DNA of 34,082 bases from MGML01 sp034416335. Lineage in GTDB: Bacteria > Chloroflexota > Dehalococcoidia > Dehalococcoidales > UBA2162. The position numbers and the translations under genes are program-made. This document shows positions 31,788 through 34,082 of the stretch, piece after piece (the stretch's first letter is position 1; each line of letters opens with the position of its first letter). A model generated the notes under the pieces. The model saw only the letters and a list, made by a program, of their open reading frames with translations. It searched no databases and was not told the DNA's origin. Location: the NCBI GenBank assembly GCA_034416335.1, contig DAOULV010000006.1, forward strand, positions 1-34,082, read 5' to 3'.

Positions 31788-33155
31788 TTAAATATCATAA
31801 TCCCGGTAAGCTTTTCTGAGTTGATTGTAGAATTTATAAGACCTTATTAGTGTATTTGGTATTTGCGTCATCGGGTACTTACTAATATAAGAGATGGATT
31901 GAGAAGCAGAATATGTTTTCCTGTATAGCTGATAATATTCCTCATAGAAATCTTTCAGCGGGAGAGTTGTTGGCAGGACTGTATGTATAAAGTCGAAATA
32001 ATCGAAGTTATGTGTTATCAGCTGGTCTTTTGTTTGCTGGTATAAATCAGTACCGGGTAAAGGAGTCAATACTGCGAAACTGGAAAAACCCAAGCCCAGG
32101 TTCCTGCAATACATTCTTAATTCCTGAAAATCTTCTTTTTGCCATTCCGGTCTGATGATTAATGATGGATATGGCTCAATCCCTAAATCCTGGAGAATGC
32201 CGATTGCTTCTTTGTTATCATCAATTGAGGTTCCTTTACCAACATATTGAAGGTCCTTATCTCTGAAAAACTCAAGTCCAACAAAGACTTTCTCCAGGCC
32301 GATATTTCTCCAAATTTCTATCAGGTCCGGGTTTTTCGCTATAGTATCGCTGCGGCCGTACAGGAAATATCGTTTATTAATCCCGGCATCTTTTATTAGA
32401 CCGGCAAGTTTCCTCATCCGCTGTGCATCGATTAGTGATTCATCGTCTGCAAAGAAAACGTATTCTTCGTTGATTCCCTTTAACTCCTCTACTATCTTCT
32501 CTGGGGCTCTCTTTAAGTACTTCCCTTCAGTAAGTTTCCAGAGGGCACAGAAATTACAGCGGAATGGACATCCCTTCGAAGTACGTATAGATGCTAATGG
32601 CTTCATCCACTCGGAAAAATAATATTTTCGATATTTGGCGGTCAAATTCCTGTCGGGAACCGGCAATGCATCCAGATCTATATATTTCTCAAAATCTGTA
32701 CTCACTAATTTATCGTTCTCGAATAAAGCTACTCCGGGAATATCAGAAAAGCTCTCATTATTTTCAAATCTCTTGACTATCTCTTGAAATGCAAAAACTC
32801 CTTCTCCCATCACTATTAAGTCGATATTTGGAGAATTAAAATCCTCTGGCACTACAGTGGCATGATGACCCCCTACAACAGTGAGAATTTCAGGGCTTAG
32901 TGTCTTGATTTGTTCAAACAGCTGTTTGACAGGATTCACATGCACGGTATATGAAGTTATTCCAACGATATCGGGAGAAAAGCTTTTGATTGAGTCCTGG
33001 ATATTCTTTTCCAAACGTTGGTCCAGGATCATGACATCGTGGTCCTGTGAAACCCCCGCTGCAACATATTCGAGAGCTAATGGTTCATAGAGAAAGACGT
33101 CCTCTCCTCCCAGACTTACCGACGGTTTTTGAGGCTCAATAAGCAATATTTTCAT
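31788..33155 (-). CDS. B12-binding-type radical SAM protein, substrate unknown
   Basis: A 455-residue class B radical SAM protein (BchE/HpnJ-like architecture). The N-terminal Rossmann-like cobalamin-binding domain (1-150) has DIVGITSYTVHVNPVKQL and VGGHHATVVPEDF. The cluster motif is Cys196-x3-Cys200-x2-Cys203 (GCPFRCNFCAL). The barrel includes FFADDESLIDAQRM and VFVGLEFFRDKDL. PLPGTDLYQ (about 380) and a C-terminal helical tail follow. It differs from the other radical SAM protein here (23644-25128), which is of the DUF4070 type. GAGGG precedes the ATG. It starts 68 bases after a TetR gene on the same strand and is probably controlled by it. No substrate can be proposed. Confidence 0.88.
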   Translation of the reverse strand: MKILLIEPQKPSVSLGGEDVFLYEPLALEYVAAGVSQDHDVMILDQRLEKNIQDSIKSFSPDIVGITSYTVHVNPVKQLFEQIKTLSPEILTVVGGHHATVVPEDFNSPNIDLIVMGEGVFAFQEIVKRFENNESFSDIPGVALFENDKLVSTDFEKYIDLDALPVPDRNLTAKYRKYYFSEWMKPLASIRTSKGCPFRCNFCALWKLTEGKYLKRAPEKIVEELKGINEEYVFFADDESLIDAQRMRKLAGLIKDAGINKRYFLYGRSDTIAKNPDLIEIWRNIGLEKVFVGLEFFRDKDLQYVGKGTSIDDNKEAIGILQDLGIEPYPSLIIRPEWQKEDFQELRMYCRNLGLGFSSFAVLTPLPGTDLYQQTKDQLITHNFDYFDFIHTVLPTTLPLKDFYEEYYQLYRKTYSASQSISYISKYPMTQIPNTLIRSYKFYNQLRKAYRDYDI

Positions 33156-33223
33156 TTTGAAACCCTCACTTTAATGGCATAATCGAGTAATGGATATTGT
33201 TAAATTCCGTGATATGCGATGGC

Positions 33224-33817
33224 TCAAGTTCTTACCAGTTCGATCACCTGGTTCATCAGGTTCAATCCTGTAGATTCAGGGGTATTACCTTCAAGAGATA
33301 GAATTTTCAGTGTTTCTACGAACATACCGGTAGCATCAAGCAGCAAAACGATAGTATCGATACCAAGGTCCTTTCGAAATAATCCTTGATTTACACCTTT
33401 TTCGATGATATTACGCAATAGAAGAACAAACCTTACGTGTTCTTGTTGAAGTAAACCGGCGATCTCAAAATCATCAACTTCTGCAATTGCCTTGGAACGT
33501 ATTCGAACGTGATCAGGAGGATTTATTTCAGGATCGGTAAATGCAGTGGCAGCCTTATGAAGAGCTGTTAAGGGGTCTTTCTCGGCTTCAACAGCTTTAC
33601 TGAGATTCTCAATAAGTTGATCCGACATATACTTAAGCACAGCAAGAAAAAGGCTTTTCTTAGTTGGAAAGTATTTGTATACGGCAGCTTCAGAGACTCC
33701 AACAAGGTCGGCAATATCTGCCATTCTTGCTTTCTGATAATTAGATTTAGCCAGAATATCAATTGCGCATGACAGTATCTGTTCTCTTCGTTGTTCGGAG
33801 CGGAGTCGTGAATTCAT
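33224..33817 (-). CDS. TetR-family transcriptional repressor
   Basis: A 197-residue TetR-type regulator. The DNA-binding domain (1-60) has REQILSCAIDILA and the helix-turn-helix MADIADLVGVSEAAVYKYFPTKKSLF (about 32-57). The C-terminal ligand domain is helical (ATGMFVETLKILS). A palindrome just upstream is its likely operator. It is followed by the radical SAM gene, so the pair forms a small regulated unit. The inducer is unknown. The ribosome site is weak. Confidence 0.93.
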   Translation of the reverse strand: MNSRLRSEQRREQILSCAIDILAKSNYQKARMADIADLVGVSEAAVYKYFPTKKSLFLAVLKYMSDQLIENLSKAVEAEKDPLTALHKAATAFTDPEINPPDHVRIRSKAIAEVDDFEIAGLLQQEHVRFVLLLRNIIEKGVNQGLFRKDLGIDTIVLLLDATGMFVETLKILSLEGNTPESTGLNLMNQVIELVRT

Positions 33818-33832
33818 TAAAATACCTTAGTA

Positions 33833-33879
33833 AGTTAGTACTCACTAACTATATTATAATAATTATCCTTTTGTGTCAA
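33833..33879 (-). promoter_or_regulatory. Promoter and operator of the tetR-radical SAM unit
   Basis: TTGACA (33879-33874) and TAATAT (33856-33851) are 17 bases apart. AGTTAGT-ACTC-ACTAACT (33833-33850), a 7-bp inverted repeat, follows directly and would overlap the transcription start. Sites of TTAGT/ACTAA type are common for TetR regulators. Self-repression is inferred. Confidence 0.75.
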
Positions 33880-34082
33880 TATATGCTGTGTTGTTTAAAG
33901 TAATCAGTAAAAGAAAGTAACGGTTTTAACGTGTTGAGCCGGCATAGTATATTTGAACAACATACTATATACCGTAAGGTCAATAGCCCCAGATATTTCT
34001 TATCATTCTCATCACATAGGTGGACAGCCCTAGCCACTTGTTAACCTGGTTCCCAACTTAGCTTTCAGATACGGGATCATCC
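33880..34082. other. Non-coding right end, no gene seen
   Basis: No supportable reading frame with a start was found on either strand. A small inverted repeat ATAGTAT/ATACTAT (33944-33950 and 33962-33968) is the only structure noted. The minus strand near 34000-34060 reads as NKWLGLSTYVMRMIRNIWGY before a stop, but an in-frame stop lies just upstream, so any gene would be broken. Confidence 0.5.

Noticed and set aside
33944..33968. Inverted repeat as an insertion-sequence end or operator
   Set aside because: The arms are only seven A/T-rich bases, with no transposase or gene close by to give it meaning.

Overview
The window looks like the chromosome of an anaerobic Chloroflexota bacterium, most likely of the Dehalococcoidia or a sediment relative. 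I infer this from the mix of gene families (PadR-controlled ABC exporters, several B12-binding radical SAM proteins, an archaeal-type thymidylate synthase, NapH-like ferredoxins, paralogous small cupins), the intermediate GC content, the monoderm-style lipoprotein signals and the G/C-rich hairpin repeats between genes. No species call is possible from the sequence alone.

Layout. 1-1092: a tyrosine recombinase running off the left edge, starting next to the 3' end of tRNA-Lys(CTT), with paired direct repeats between them; this is the typical edge of an element integrated in a tRNA gene. 1371-3354 (minus): thymidylate synthase and two conserved genes of unknown function. 3437-5875: msrP-msrQ (repair of oxidised surface proteins) between two hairpin-rich repeat elements. 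5913-10159 (minus): PadR repressor and a heterodimeric ABC exporter behind a consensus promoter with a palindromic operator. 10361-12370: a family 5 solute-binding lipoprotein with a terminator-like leader. 12384-13379 (minus): a methyltransferase with an in-frame TGA near its C-terminus. 13483-20371 (plus): phoB-phoR-pstSCAB-phoU, with a four- to five-fold 11-bp-spaced PhoP-type box before pstS. 20491-21000: a small gene and another copy of the dispersed repeat.

21055-23575 (plus): PadR, a NapH-like membrane ferredoxin and a MetE/UroD-like zinc protein. 23644-27228 (minus): zinc-ribbon protein, RRM protein, DEAD-box helicase and a B12-binding radical SAM protein, probably one operon of cold-shock type. 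27383-30418 (plus): four paralogous cupin genes encoding five cupin domains, interrupted by tRNA-Arg(CCT). 30509-31759: a radical SAM protein of the UDG-linked DNA repair family, whose promoter overlaps a GAAC-N4-GTTC (SOS-box-like) palindrome. 31788-33879 (minus): a TetR repressor with its operator, then a second B12-type radical SAM protein. The right end (33880-34082) holds no gene I can support.

The most unusual points are the cupin cluster, the SOS-like control of the radical SAM repair gene, the coupling of a lipid-modification-like radical SAM gene to RNA-chaperone genes, the interrupted methyltransferase, and the PadR gene without an ATG, GTG or TTG start. Three regulator genes (two padR, one tetR) share a layout in which a near-consensus promoter is followed at once by a palindrome, which predicts self-repression.
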